Source: Dipteris shenzhenensis
Lineage: Eukaryota > Polypodiophyta > Polypodiopsida > Gleicheniales
DNA: 64,000 bases
Strand: one strand, 5' to 3'
NCBI GenBank assembly: GCA_047967505.1
Contig: CM106539.1
Positions within the stretch are counted from its first letter, which is position 1; each line of letters begins with the position of its first letter. Below the pieces are notes generated by a model that saw nothing but the letters and a program-made list of their open reading frames with translations, searched no databases and was not told where the DNA came from. The position numbers and the translations under genes were made by a program. Below, piece after piece: positions 58,401 through 62,404 of the stretch.

Positions 58401-61222
58401 TATTGGGAGTTATCCCATATACACTATGGCTTTCTAGAGTCTAGTGTCACACTATATAGTGTTGTACTTGTCTATTGTCTATCATATCAATCAACATCAA
58501 GCTCTTTGGTATCATGTAAGTACTTGTCCATTGCTTTCATTTTCTTTCCATTTCATTTCCATTACGCTTGTTATCTTTCCTTTCCATTCATAGTGTTAGC
58601 TTGCTTCTCTCCCTACCACTATGATCTTTCAATAACGAGGTACCTTGGATGGCAAGTGGGTATTGATATTTTAGTAGAGTAGTAGATCGCCCTTGTAAAG
58701 AGTGTTTGGTCCAAGCTTCTGTTTTGGAGCTTGCCCAAACTCCCCCTAGCACGTAGAGCTCTCGTGGCCCACCAGGTCTTTCTCGCCATGGCCTATTACA
58801 TAGAGTCCTACTGGTGCGGATGCATGGGGCAGCTCAGACGCTTGGTGTCCAGCTTCTTATGGGCTGCTTCATATGGCAAAAGAAATACCAGAGCCAGAGT
58901 TGCATGGCAAACAGTCATCATGCCACATGCACGAGGAGGTTTGGACATCATCACTCTGGAGATGCAGAGCAGAGCTCTCCTAGGTATTGGGATTATGAGT
59001 CTAGGTGCTCCCTCATGGGGACACTTTTGGTATTCAAAGGTGTGAGGGGGGTTGAAAAACACGAATCCTTATTGGTCAGCATTGGTGGGCGGCTGATTGG
59101 TTCAAAGACATAGGTGTATGGTAGTTTCTTAGATTATTTGGCTGGAACATCCTTCACATGGCAAAATGGTTAGAAGATGGCAGTTTCTATTTTTATGGAG
59201 ACGAGTCGGTTTATGGATCCCTTTTTATGGCAGCGCGAGGGAGATCTGGAAACGGCTAGCCACCTAAAAGAAAGAAGAAGCAACAAGCAACATCCTTGTA
59301 AGCCTACAAAGAGTGACAAAATGCAGGTGAAAGGAAACACTATAGGTGATGACATAAGCCCAGAAAGAAAGAAAGAAAGAAAGAAATTCTATTAACGTCC
59401 ACTGGAAACCAAAAGGTCTATGGGACAGCAAGAAACCCTTAGTACATCTGCTTTAGGGAGGGCACATGACAGCTCCCAAGGAGTGCAAAAAGCAATCCCA
59501 ATTATTTAGAGTACCTACATGATATTCTGGAGAGTAAACAGCCATACATCAGTTTAAGACTAAGAGTCTTTTGGTTTTGATTTAAACTCTCTGATTAGTG
59601 CTACCCCTTCAATGTAAACTGCCCATTTTCCATCCTTTCTGGCAGCCCTGACTTTAGCTAATTCAGTTGCCTTAATCTTGCTTTGGGTTTGTGTAAGCTC
59701 CTCTGCTATCCATACTTTGGTGTCCTTCAGCTTGTAACATTGTCGAAGAAGCTTGATCCGCATATCTTTTGACTTCAGTGTAAGGATTGCATGACCTCTG
59801 TAGTGTAAAATAGAAGCTGGCCTGGAGTCGTCATCATCCTGCTCATCATCATTCACCCATTCGATGTCAGAGCAAACATTGCCATGGTCTACAAAAGTTC
59901 AACAAGAGTCAGCCTTGAATAGACAACCAGCAAAGAGCTAGCTGCAAAGCAATATATGACAGCAACTAGGGTTAGCTCTGGACATCACACCTGCACCCTG
60001 CAATCCTCTTCTACACAGCCAATTCATTTATTATTATGATATTTTATTTGGCTTATTTCAACAAGAACCTCTCGCTTCTACCCTTAATATTCAATCAAGA
60101 TTTCACTCTCACTGATTGATTATCTTTTCCCTGTTTTTCCAAAAAGAGATCCTTCTATTAAGTCGAATGAAACCTTTGATGTACAAATGTCAGGCTGTGG
60201 CCCAAAGCAAACTTCTTGGCTGTTCATTATTCTTCCTCTTTATTTGTATTCTCAATGGATCATTGCACTTTACATATTAACATTTAACACAAGCACAACA
60301 CATAAACATAGGAGTCCATTTTTTGCCCTTCTAGGGTGTATATCATGTACTGCATGATGCTTTTCTCCCTTCTGTTTTCTCAGGGGGGGTCTCTCATACT
60401 TAATAGATGAAAACAAAAATAAACACAGTTTTTTAATTAAAAAATATCTACAGAAACCATCCACTGAACTAGAGTTCACTTTCAGATATAGCATAGAATA
60501 TTTTAACCGTTGGCCTAAATAACATACATACTATGATTGTGGCGTTTTCAGAATAAGACCTCTCTTACGTTGCAAGAATTCCCAGTAAGCTGAGAAGGAA
60601 CATTGCTGCAATAGTGCATGGGTACATGTAATCCGTCTTATACCAACCACTTTGCTCTGCATTGTAGAAGTAGCCCCCATAATAAACCCAAGTCTTCTCT
60701 AATCCATCTGCCTGAACAAATGACGAGCCAAAAAAAAGTTTACAAACAGTTCTGGGAACCTAGGATAGGATAGGATATCTTGTGAATATTGAGATTTGCA
60801 TGAAGATAACTGAAAGAATTTGAACCAAATTTATTTTTCTATAGAACACAGGCTGCATTGTCAAAGCGAACAAAAGCAGCACTCTGTAAAATTATACAAT
60901 GGAATATTGGAAGTTTGGGAAGGCAAACAAAGATTTAATGGGTGATCTCATAGAAATATCTCCAAAGGAAACTGTTCCGAAAATCATTAGAACAATTTTC
61001 ATTCGTGACCTGGCAAACCTGAAAGAATTTCTTGATTCCTGACCAATGATAAGAGGCTGGAGGTTGTAGGAAGAATGGTATTACAATCGCACCAATCCAA
61101 AGTATAGCCAGGCACAGATCCAGTAAGAACACCCAGCGCAAAAAAGCAAAAGTAATCAATACTGCAGATCCAAAGTTCCCTTCAATTTCCTTGAGTTGCT
61201 CCACCCATAATCCCCAGACACT
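22278..61222 (-). CDS. TMC-like (transmembrane channel-like) membrane protein gene, partial, six exons
   Basis: Complement join of 61222-61019, 60711-60569, 42681-42567, 42323-42210, 22698-22596 and 22449-22278. Seen: each exon is bounded by AG/GT, and phases agree at every junction (0, 2, 0, 0, 1). The roughly 247-residue frame has no stop and at least five hydrophobic segments. Family knowledge: TMC proteins are polytopic ion-channel proteins related to TMEM16 and OSCA/TMEM63. Diagnostic stretches are an N-terminal IEGNFGSAV block before the first membrane segment, TWVYYGGYF in the first loop, [10 protein letters not shown] in the cytosolic loop (animal TMCs have a closely similar SWDY/F stretch), then a basic amphipathic linker and further membrane segments. 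The N-terminus and the C-terminal half (normally with a C-W-E/G-Q-E signature) were not found in the window. The introns hold LTR elements, LINEs and a MITE. Inference: a real, probably functional gene, since exons are clean while all surrounding ORFs are broken. It could instead be a recently silenced copy. Confidence 0.85.
22596..22698 (-). CDS. TMC-like gene, exon e (third membrane segment)
   Basis: 34 codons plus one base; acceptor aaatgtcag, donor GTATGT. Encodes [20 protein letters not shown], continuing hydrophobic, then SDLINTRL. Joining to exon d in phase 0 gives a basic linker running straight into a membrane helix, as expected for a TMC. The 146-bp intron that follows is of ordinary plant size. 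Confidence 0.8.
22850..23870 (+). pseudogene. Gypsy-type gag-protease remnant
   Basis: A plus-strand frame at about 23307-23442 ends in [20 protein letters not shown], the C-terminal strand pattern of gypsy retropepsins (LLGRPWL), and stops at 23442. Frames before (22849-23091, 23102-23296) and after (23523-23858, acidic) carry no domain I recognise. No terminal repeats found. Most of the 22799-23290 stretch could equally be ordinary intron. Confidence 0.5.
23892..25313. mobile_element. hAT-like MITE, interrupted by an N3 LINE
   Basis: Terminal inverted repeats match CATAGTTnnCAAGnAATGG (23892-23910 and the complement of 25295-25313). They are flanked by an 8-bp near-duplication, TCTCTAAC (23884-23891) versus TATCTAAC (25314-25321). 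Without the LINE (24001-25089 including one target copy) the element is about 333 bp with no coding capacity. 8-bp duplications and CA ends are typical of hAT elements; the family is inferred from those alone. Confidence 0.7.
24001..25076 (-). mobile_element. N3 LINE, 5'-truncated, with poly(A) and target duplication
   Basis: Flanked by a perfect 13-bp duplication AAATTTTCTTTTT (23988-24000 and 25077-25089). At its 3' end (left) the minus strand reads ...CTTAATAGAAGTCTCTTTCTTGC plus a run of A. It encodes the end of ORF2: zinc module ([20 protein letters not shown]), HSPFFMTW, and the C-terminal [20 protein letters not shown] ending at 24108. Target-primed insertion into the MITE is clear. 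Frameshifts show it is old or born dead. Confidence 0.88.
25373..25427 (-). mobile_element. LINE 3' end fragment next to gypsy F
   Basis: ACAAAAAAGAGACTTCTATTAAG is the same 3' terminal motif as the N3 copies, followed by only about 35 bp before the LTR of gypsy F cuts it off. The stretch 25314-25372 in front is unassigned. Confidence 0.55.
25428..27012 (-). repeat. 3' LTR of gypsy F
   Basis: 1585 bp; minus strand begins TGTCACGGGGGCGTGAAATT and ends GGCCGGTTTCA. Aligns along its whole length with 38966-40420. No coding function recognised; short ORFs in it are chance. Confidence 0.88.
27013..27300 (-). other. 3' untranslated region and polypurine tract of gypsy F
   Basis: AT-rich sequence between the chromodomain ORF and the 3' LTR. 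The minus strand has a purine run (AAGAGAGGGGTA, plus-strand 27013-27024) directly before the LTR, the expected plus-strand primer. Confidence 0.65.
27301..27631 (-). pseudogene. Chromodomain end of gypsy F integrase
   Basis: Encodes [20 protein letters not shown] and [17 protein letters not shown], the chromodomain of chromovirus integrases (I..R..R...G....YLVK....P.....W). It is the direct continuation of the integrase ORF ending at 33985, displaced by gypsy E. Inference from family knowledge: such domains steer integration toward particular chromatin. Confidence 0.85.
27632..28087 (+). repeat. 5' LTR of gypsy E
   Basis: Starts TGTTACGCTCAAGTCGAGG, ends TTAGATTGTGATA; the end is TA rather than the usual CA, and the same in both copies. 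Confidence 0.85.
28090..28102 (+). other. Primer-binding site of gypsy E
   Basis: TGGTATCAGAGCC two bases after the LTR; complementary to initiator tRNA-Met. Confidence 0.88.
28103..29290 (+). other. Leader region of gypsy E
   Basis: About 1.2 kb without a recognisable coding domain; mixed composition, with a (TTA)n/A-rich stretch near 29240-29260 just before gag. Confidence 0.6.
29291..30585 (+). pseudogene. gag of gypsy E, interrupted by stops
   Basis: Gag core [30 protein letters not shown], then [32 protein letters not shown] and [20 protein letters not shown], as in plant gypsy Gag. Stops occur at about 29782 and 29944. The zinc knuckle [13 protein letters not shown] has one residue fewer than the canonical CX2CX4HX4C. 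Confidence 0.8.
30625..33550 (+). pseudogene. pol of gypsy E (protease, RT, RNase H, integrase), multiply broken
   Basis: Protease frame 30625-31344 has [14 protein letters not shown], where the triad DSG reads DSA. A stop at 31342 precedes RT: 31369-31758 ([25 protein letters not shown]), a frameshift, then 31755-32114 with catalytic FIDDILVFS. RNase H is intact (32188-32590: [34 protein letters not shown]). The H-C zinc domain stops at 32904. Integrase pieces at 33046-33291 and 33284-33550 include [14 protein letters not shown]. Non-functional. Confidence 0.85.
33535..33979 (+). repeat. 3' LTR of gypsy E, missing its first bases
   Basis: 445 bp matching 27642-28087. The first roughly ten bases are replaced by integrase coding sequence. 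Confidence 0.85.
33985..35655 (-). pseudogene. RNase H and integrase of gypsy F
   Basis: Begins with RNase H ([38 protein letters not shown]). The zinc-binding H-H-C-C domain follows ([12 protein letters not shown] ... CMVCQ), then the integrase core with Asp in MDFLFDLP, Asp in IISDRDPRM and Glu in DGQSEQENS, then the [16 protein letters not shown] barrel. Frameshift near 34420-34500. The ORF is cut at the CCTCA target of gypsy E; the continuation is at 27627-27301. Confidence 0.85.
35664..37277 (-). pseudogene. Protease and reverse transcriptase of gypsy F
   Basis: 537 codons open. Protease has the intact triad in [19 protein letters not shown] and the LLGMPWM strand. RT follows: [65 protein letters not shown]. 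The catalytic box is FFND where the family has x-x-D-D, a G-to-A change in the first Asp codon. The thumb ([33 protein letters not shown]) is normal, and the frame ends in the connection before RNase H. Confidence 0.88.
37249..38841 (-). pseudogene. gag of gypsy F
   Basis: N-terminal frames (38841-38614 and 38475-38077) are Gln/Pro-rich with [15 protein letters not shown]. The core (37944-37249) has the Retrotrans_gag pattern: [36 protein letters not shown], then [14 protein letters not shown] neighbouring frame (37549-37169) supplies a CCHC knuckle [14 protein letters not shown]. Frame changes around 38050 and 37300 and a stop near 38615 break it. Confidence 0.8.
38947..38964 (-). other. Probable primer-binding site of gypsy F
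   Basis: Minus strand TGGTTCCATTGCCGGGAT, one base inside the 5' LTR. It starts TGG as a tRNA-CCA complement should, but is not the tRNA-Met site used by the other elements here. I cannot assign the tRNA. Confidence 0.6.
38966..40420 (-). repeat. 5' LTR of gypsy F
   Basis: 1455 bp. Compared with the 3' LTR it lacks about 65 bp (near 39183) and a further block near 40190, and has small duplications (GGAAGTCGAGGAATC repeated near 40037-40066). Begins TGTCACGGGGGCG on the minus strand. Confidence 0.88.
40421..40475. repeat. Tandem copy of the LTR terminus beside gypsy F
   Basis: About 54 bp repeating the outer end of the 5' LTR (GTCACGGTCTTG...CGCCCCCGTGACA), giving two adjacent termini. Each unit begins GTCACGG and ends CCGTGAC, so it can fold as a stem with a loop of about 37 bases. 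Confidence 0.7.
40476..41164. other. Unassigned intron sequence with a short ORF
   Basis: A plus-strand frame of 88 codons (40583-40849) has no family I recognise; 40900-41130 is C-rich. Probably the remnant of an older element. No splice-bounded exon of the TMC-like gene was seen. Confidence 0.35.
41165..41558 (-). mobile_element. N3 LINE 3' fragment
   Basis: Minus orientation; shared tail (TTCAAGAAAGAGACTTCTATTAAG as seen on the plus strand) and 3' UTR, and the last ORF2 codons. Internal deletion relative to 24.0-24.5 kb near 41380. Ends at ACTCAAC before unique intron. Confidence 0.75.
41559..42209 (-). other. Low-copy intron sequence after exon d
   Basis: AT-rich, no transposon features and no recognisable ORF. 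Starts with the GTATCT donor at 42209. Confidence 0.5.
42210..42323 (-). CDS. TMC-like gene, exon d (basic amphipathic linker)
   Basis: Exactly 38 codons, phase 0/0; acceptor is tataG before GCAGCA, donor GTATCT. Encodes [20 protein letters not shown] and a Lys/Tyr-rich tail. TMC proteins have a charged helical linker at this point, between the SWDF loop and the next membrane helix. It is missed by simple ORF calling because it is short. Following intron 42209-22699 is about 19.5 kb and contains gypsy F/E and the MITE. Confidence 0.8.
42567..42681 (-). CDS. TMC-like gene, exon c (SWDF cytosolic loop)
   Basis: One base plus 38 codons; acceptor ttgtttgcag, donor GTGGGT. Contains [16 protein letters not shown], the most recognisable cytosolic-loop motif of the TMC family (aromatic-Ser-Trp-Asp-aromatic). 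It is an island of low-copy sequence with no transposon similarity, separated from exon b by about 17.9 kb of inserted elements and from exon d by a 243-bp intron. Confidence 0.83.
42682..43159 (-). other. Low-copy intron sequence before exon c
   Basis: AT-rich sequence with the pyrimidine-rich acceptor region of exon c near 42683-42720. No ORF or repeat recognised. Confidence 0.5.
43160..44431 (+). mobile_element. XY element, copy 2
   Basis: Plus orientation and the same module order as copy 1 reversed: a tandem repeat (43170-43300) of about 36 bp based on GGATGACACAAGTCATGG; the block GGCTAGAGCTACGAGCTCGCC and CATTCAGCATTG; then the unknown ORF region (44050-44400) with [16 protein letters not shown] but with several stops. 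It ends where the N1 copy 3 tail begins (GAAAGAAAGAAAG). Confidence 0.5.
44732..45028 (-). repeat. 3' LTR of copia G
   Basis: 297 bp, TGTTGGGATATCTCAAGGTG...CAGCCTTCCAACA on the minus strand; single difference from the 5' LTR near 45007. Confidence 0.92.
45404..46234 (-). pseudogene. gag of copia G, two frameshifts
   Basis: Likely start at 46234 ([20 protein letters not shown], the copia gag opening). Frames then run 46234-45947, 45990-45814 ([20 protein letters not shown]) and 45778-45404 ([20 protein letters not shown]). Two consecutive CCHC knuckles end the protein: [14 protein letters not shown] and [14 protein letters not shown]. The frameshifts sit near 45960-45970 and 45800. With LTRs this similar, the breaks arose before or very soon after insertion, or are assembly indels. 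Confidence 0.85.
47095..47391 (-). repeat. 5' LTR of copia G
   Basis: 297 bp; PBS TGGTATCAGAGCC follows immediately on the minus strand at 47094-47082. Confidence 0.92.
48660..51450 (+). pseudogene. XY element gag-like ORF with four zinc knuckles and a coiled-coil region
   Basis: Gag core from [20 protein letters not shown] through [36 protein letters not shown] and [20 protein letters not shown] (gypsy-like Retrotrans_gag). Four CCHC-type knuckles follow: [42 protein letters not shown], and a fourth with a TAG inside it (C-T-stop-C ... H ... C, about 50055-50097). Then a Ser/Pro-rich stretch (50230-50570), a region around [20 protein letters not shown], and a charged heptad-like stretch (51180-51430: [20 protein letters not shown]). 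Stops at 49497, 50575, 50916 and 51172. No protease or RT seen. Confidence 0.7.
51452..51960 (-). pseudogene. XY gag N-terminus, inverted copy
   Basis: Minus frame 51697-51458 repeats the gag start ([20 protein letters not shown], then [20 protein letters not shown]). It is preceded by the S/T/P-rich lead also seen at 9.5-9.7 kb. It faces the plus-strand copy at 48.8 kb, then diverges after KGVET into a basic tail. Confidence 0.65.
51961..53000 (-). mobile_element. ORF1-only LINE-like element, copy 1
   Basis: Minus orientation. The 3' end has the (GAAA)nTTCTATTAACG tail; about 175 bp of 3' UTR; then an ORF1-type protein (53000-52141). Ser/Thr/Pro-rich start, a coiled coil ([20 protein letters not shown]), an RRM-like block ([19 protein letters not shown] ... 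[20 protein letters not shown]) and a basic C-terminal domain ([20 protein letters not shown]). This resembles the L1 ORF1p layout. A frameshift near 52870 and a TAG near 52690 break it. No endonuclease or RT lies between ORF1 and the tail. Confidence 0.72.
53019..53192. repeat. Two direct repeats about 120 bp apart
   Basis: A roughly 50-bp unit containing CCCCCTGGCT, then GTTGGGTTGGGGGTT(T/C)AGCCCAACT, occurs at 53019 and 53140. It lies directly upstream of the ORF1-only element on that element's strand. Confidence 0.65.
53190..53445. repeat. G-rich minisatellite
   Basis: About eight imperfect copies of GGAGAGGCTACGGGAGGGGAGGGGC (roughly 25 bp), with G runs up to about 14. Long Gly/Arg/Glu ORFs across it are repeat translation, not genes. 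Confidence 0.8.
53446..53830 (-). mobile_element. XY element, copy 3 (fragment)
   Basis: Minus orientation. The S/T/P-rich gag lead ([12 protein letters not shown]) at 53488-53450 lies next to the unknown ORF ([20 protein letters not shown], 53636 downward) and the upstream block with GTGTTACCGGAGGCC. The middle between the two is deleted relative to copy 1. Confidence 0.5.
54324..54605 (+). repeat. 5' LTR of element B
   Basis: Starts TGTTGGAATATGAAGCC. The final segment present in the 3' LTR (CTCTCCCTACCACTATG...) is missing, so the right boundary is approximate. Confidence 0.8.
55267..57546 (-). mobile_element. N3 LINE, longest copy in the window, inside element B
   Basis: Minus orientation; the tail with a T10 run (A10 on the minus strand) lies at 55271-55280, then TTGCAAGAAAGAGACTTC. 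ORF2 pieces run 57546-57187 ([20 protein letters not shown]), 57114-56635 ([20 protein letters not shown], then EPCKAFF) and 56634-55888 ([20 protein letters not shown]; zinc module [20 protein letters not shown]). So it spans from the RT thumb to the C-terminal zinc domain, with frameshifts near 57150 and 55890. The RT palm and endonuclease are missing. The left end of the retained 5' portion and its target duplication are unclear. Confidence 0.82.
57547..57790. other. Unassigned junction between the N3 LINE and element B
   Basis: AT-rich at the start, then GCTTCATCGACATCTTCATCGA short repeats. It could be LINE 5' sequence or element B leader. No coding domain recognised. Confidence 0.35.
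58305..58631 (+). repeat. 3' LTR of element B
   Basis: 327 bp, TGTTGGAATATG to ATGATCTTTCA, preceded by a G7 run. Confidence 0.88.
59081..59372 (+). other. Probable 3' end of LINE N2, no ORF recognised
   Basis: Sequence following the N2 RT remnant; GGAGACGAGTCGGTTTATGG at 59198-59217 and the rest carry no domain. Ends in the GAAA run that belongs to the ORF1-only element. Confidence 0.4.
59373..59868 (-). mobile_element. ORF1-only LINE-like element, copy 2 (5'-truncated)
   Basis: Minus orientation; (GAAA)n tail at 59369-59386, the same 3' UTR as 51961-52140 and the ORF1 C-terminus (59856-59560: [20 protein letters not shown] and [20 protein letters not shown]). It is truncated where copy 1 continues with LPNIEWV. 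High similarity to copy 1 over the shared part. Confidence 0.75.
59869..60568 (-). other. Low-copy intron start after exon b, with one LINE tail
   Basis: AT-rich unique sequence beginning at the GTAAGA donor (60568). At about 60137-60200 the block CCAAAAAGAGATCCTTCTATTAAG is another LINE-like 3' tail in minus orientation. No ORF of note. Confidence 0.5.
60569..60711 (-). CDS. TMC-like gene, exon b (loop and second membrane segment)
   Basis: 47 codons plus two bases; acceptor ttgttcag, donor GTAAGA. The loop has [11 protein letters not shown], the aromatic YYG(Y)Y signature after the first helix of TMC proteins, followed by the hydrophobic stretch [18 protein letters not shown]. The intron before it is 307 bp. 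The intron after it (60568-42682) is about 17.9 kb and carries many elements. The codon split (AC/G) is completed exactly by the next exon. Confidence 0.82.
61019..61222 (-). CDS. TMC-like gene, exon a (first membrane segment)
   Basis: 68 codons, phase 0 at both ends. Acceptor is ctcttgcag, and the donor GTTTGC follows a CAG. Encodes [21 protein letters not shown], then a roughly 30-residue hydrophobic segment ending in IPFFLQPP, then a soluble loop ending KKFFQ. The motif order (Trp-rich lead, acidic [13 protein letters not shown] inside the helix) matches the first transmembrane region of TMC proteins. About 480 bp to the right up to 61708 is AT-rich with no further exon that I can recognise. 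Confidence 0.82.
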
Positions 61223-61708
61223 CTGCAAGATCAACAAACACAAGAACTCGACCATTAGGCTGCTCAAATTCTGAAAAAATTTTAGTGTTATAATTCCAGT
61301 ATGGAAGACAACTATGACCAAATTTGATATAAATAATGAGCTATGTTGGAATAAATATTTAACAAGAAGAATTAAGTCAAATATAGAGGAAAAGATTACC
61401 ATTTACAATGATTTATAAGATATATTACAAACTTTAGGGCTTTAACTCTCACTCCAAGATTGTGTATGTGTGCACTAGTTGCAGCACTTCTCAATTCAGA
61501 CAAAAACTAAGGAGCAGAATGCACACTTCACCACCAAATCTTCATGCACTCACTCTTTCTCCTCTCTTTCCCTTTCATACCCTTCAAGAACAACTTTTTT
61601 TTCATACAATCATAGGCTGCGCACTAGGGCACTGACACAAGGAAGAGATAGACCGCTTGCAATATATGGTTGAGCAAGAGACAATTGTAAGACATCACAA
61701 AGATATGG
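61223..61708 (-). other. Upstream intron of the TMC-like gene, no further exon recognised
   Basis: AT-rich, low-copy sequence between exon a and the 5' LTR of copia K. It includes a pyrimidine-rich stretch near 61550-61600. I see no transposon similarity and no further TMC-like coding block here, so the N-terminal exons should lie beyond 64000. Confidence 0.5.
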
Positions 61709-61869
61709 TGTTGTAGGCATAAAGTCAACCCTATGGTTGACCAGTAGTACTTTGGTACTATATATACCAAGTACTTGTATTGTTTCATTTGAACACTTCT
61801 ATTGGAGCTTTCTTGTGTGTGCACTCTTGCTCACTTGTGTTCACAACCTATCTCCACTTTGTTCCTACA
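61709..61869 (+). repeat. 5' LTR of copia K
   Basis: 161 bp, TGTTGTAGGCATAAAGTC to TTGTTCCTACA, with a TATATATA box near 61760 as likely promoter element. Confidence 0.82.
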
Positions 61870-61871
61870 TT

Positions 61872-61883
61872 TGGTATCAGAGC
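61872..61883 (+). other. Primer-binding site of copia K
   Basis: TGGTATCAGAGC two bases after the LTR; complementary to initiator tRNA-Met. Confidence 0.88.
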
Positions 61884-62404
61884 GCTTCAGTCTCTAGAGC
61901 CCATTCCCGCGCTTGCTTCTAGACACCCGCAAGCTTGGTGCTCCAGTGCGCATTCCTGGTTCTCACAGGTAGCTCCAGCATTTAGCTCCTTCTCTAGTTC
62001 AGTCTGGTGCCTCATTTCGTTGCCAGAAACTTGTTTTAGAGTAGGAAAAAAAAAACAGTCCAGCGGCTGTTTTTTGACCTTTTGAGGTCCGATTTTGACG
62101 TTTTTTGAAATTTTTAAGCTGCCCGCATACAAACAAACCTGTCCCGTACCATTTCAGGAGGGGAAAAAATATTTTGACTTTTTTGTCCGTACAGTTGTAC
62201 GTATGCCCGTATGTCCGTACGGATCTGTTTGTACAATTGCACGATAGTGCTGGGAGTCCGTACGACTTGTCGGAAGGTGATTTCGAGTAGTTTTCGGTTG
62301 TTTTTTGGCGTTTTTGCTCTCTTTTCAGCTCCAGCCTCTCCCGGGTGTGTTCCAGCAGCTCCAAGCGTCTCCATACTTCTCCAGGCTCTCCCCTACACAT
62401 GTAT

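Larger units (their letters stand above)
54324..58631 (+). mobile_element. LTR element B, carrying an N3 LINE
   Basis: Perfect target duplication ATAAC (54319-54323, 58632-58636). 5' LTR 54324 to about 54605 (internally shortened end), 3' LTR 58305-58631 (327 bp). The leader (54605-55265) matches element A; the 3' non-coding block with both polypurine tracts (58001-58010 and 58297-58304) is present. The gag region of A is absent, and an N3 LINE occupies the middle. Same family as A, C and D. Confidence 0.88.
53960..59080 (+). pseudogene. LINE N2 reverse transcriptase, split by element B
   Basis: Left piece 53960-54323: RT N-terminus ([33 protein letters not shown]), then a jump to [20 protein letters not shown]. 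Right piece 58637 to about 59080: GWQVGIDI, then [29 protein letters not shown] and [17 protein letters not shown], the RT thumb/C-terminal region of plant LINEs. Most of the palm including the catalytic box is deleted. Removing element B and one ATAAC copy restores the junction. Confidence 0.78.

Noticed and set aside
60935-61402. 155-codon minus ORF as a single-exon gene
   Set aside because: Only 61222-61019 is TMC-like; the flanking codons are intron read-through beyond AG and GT sites.
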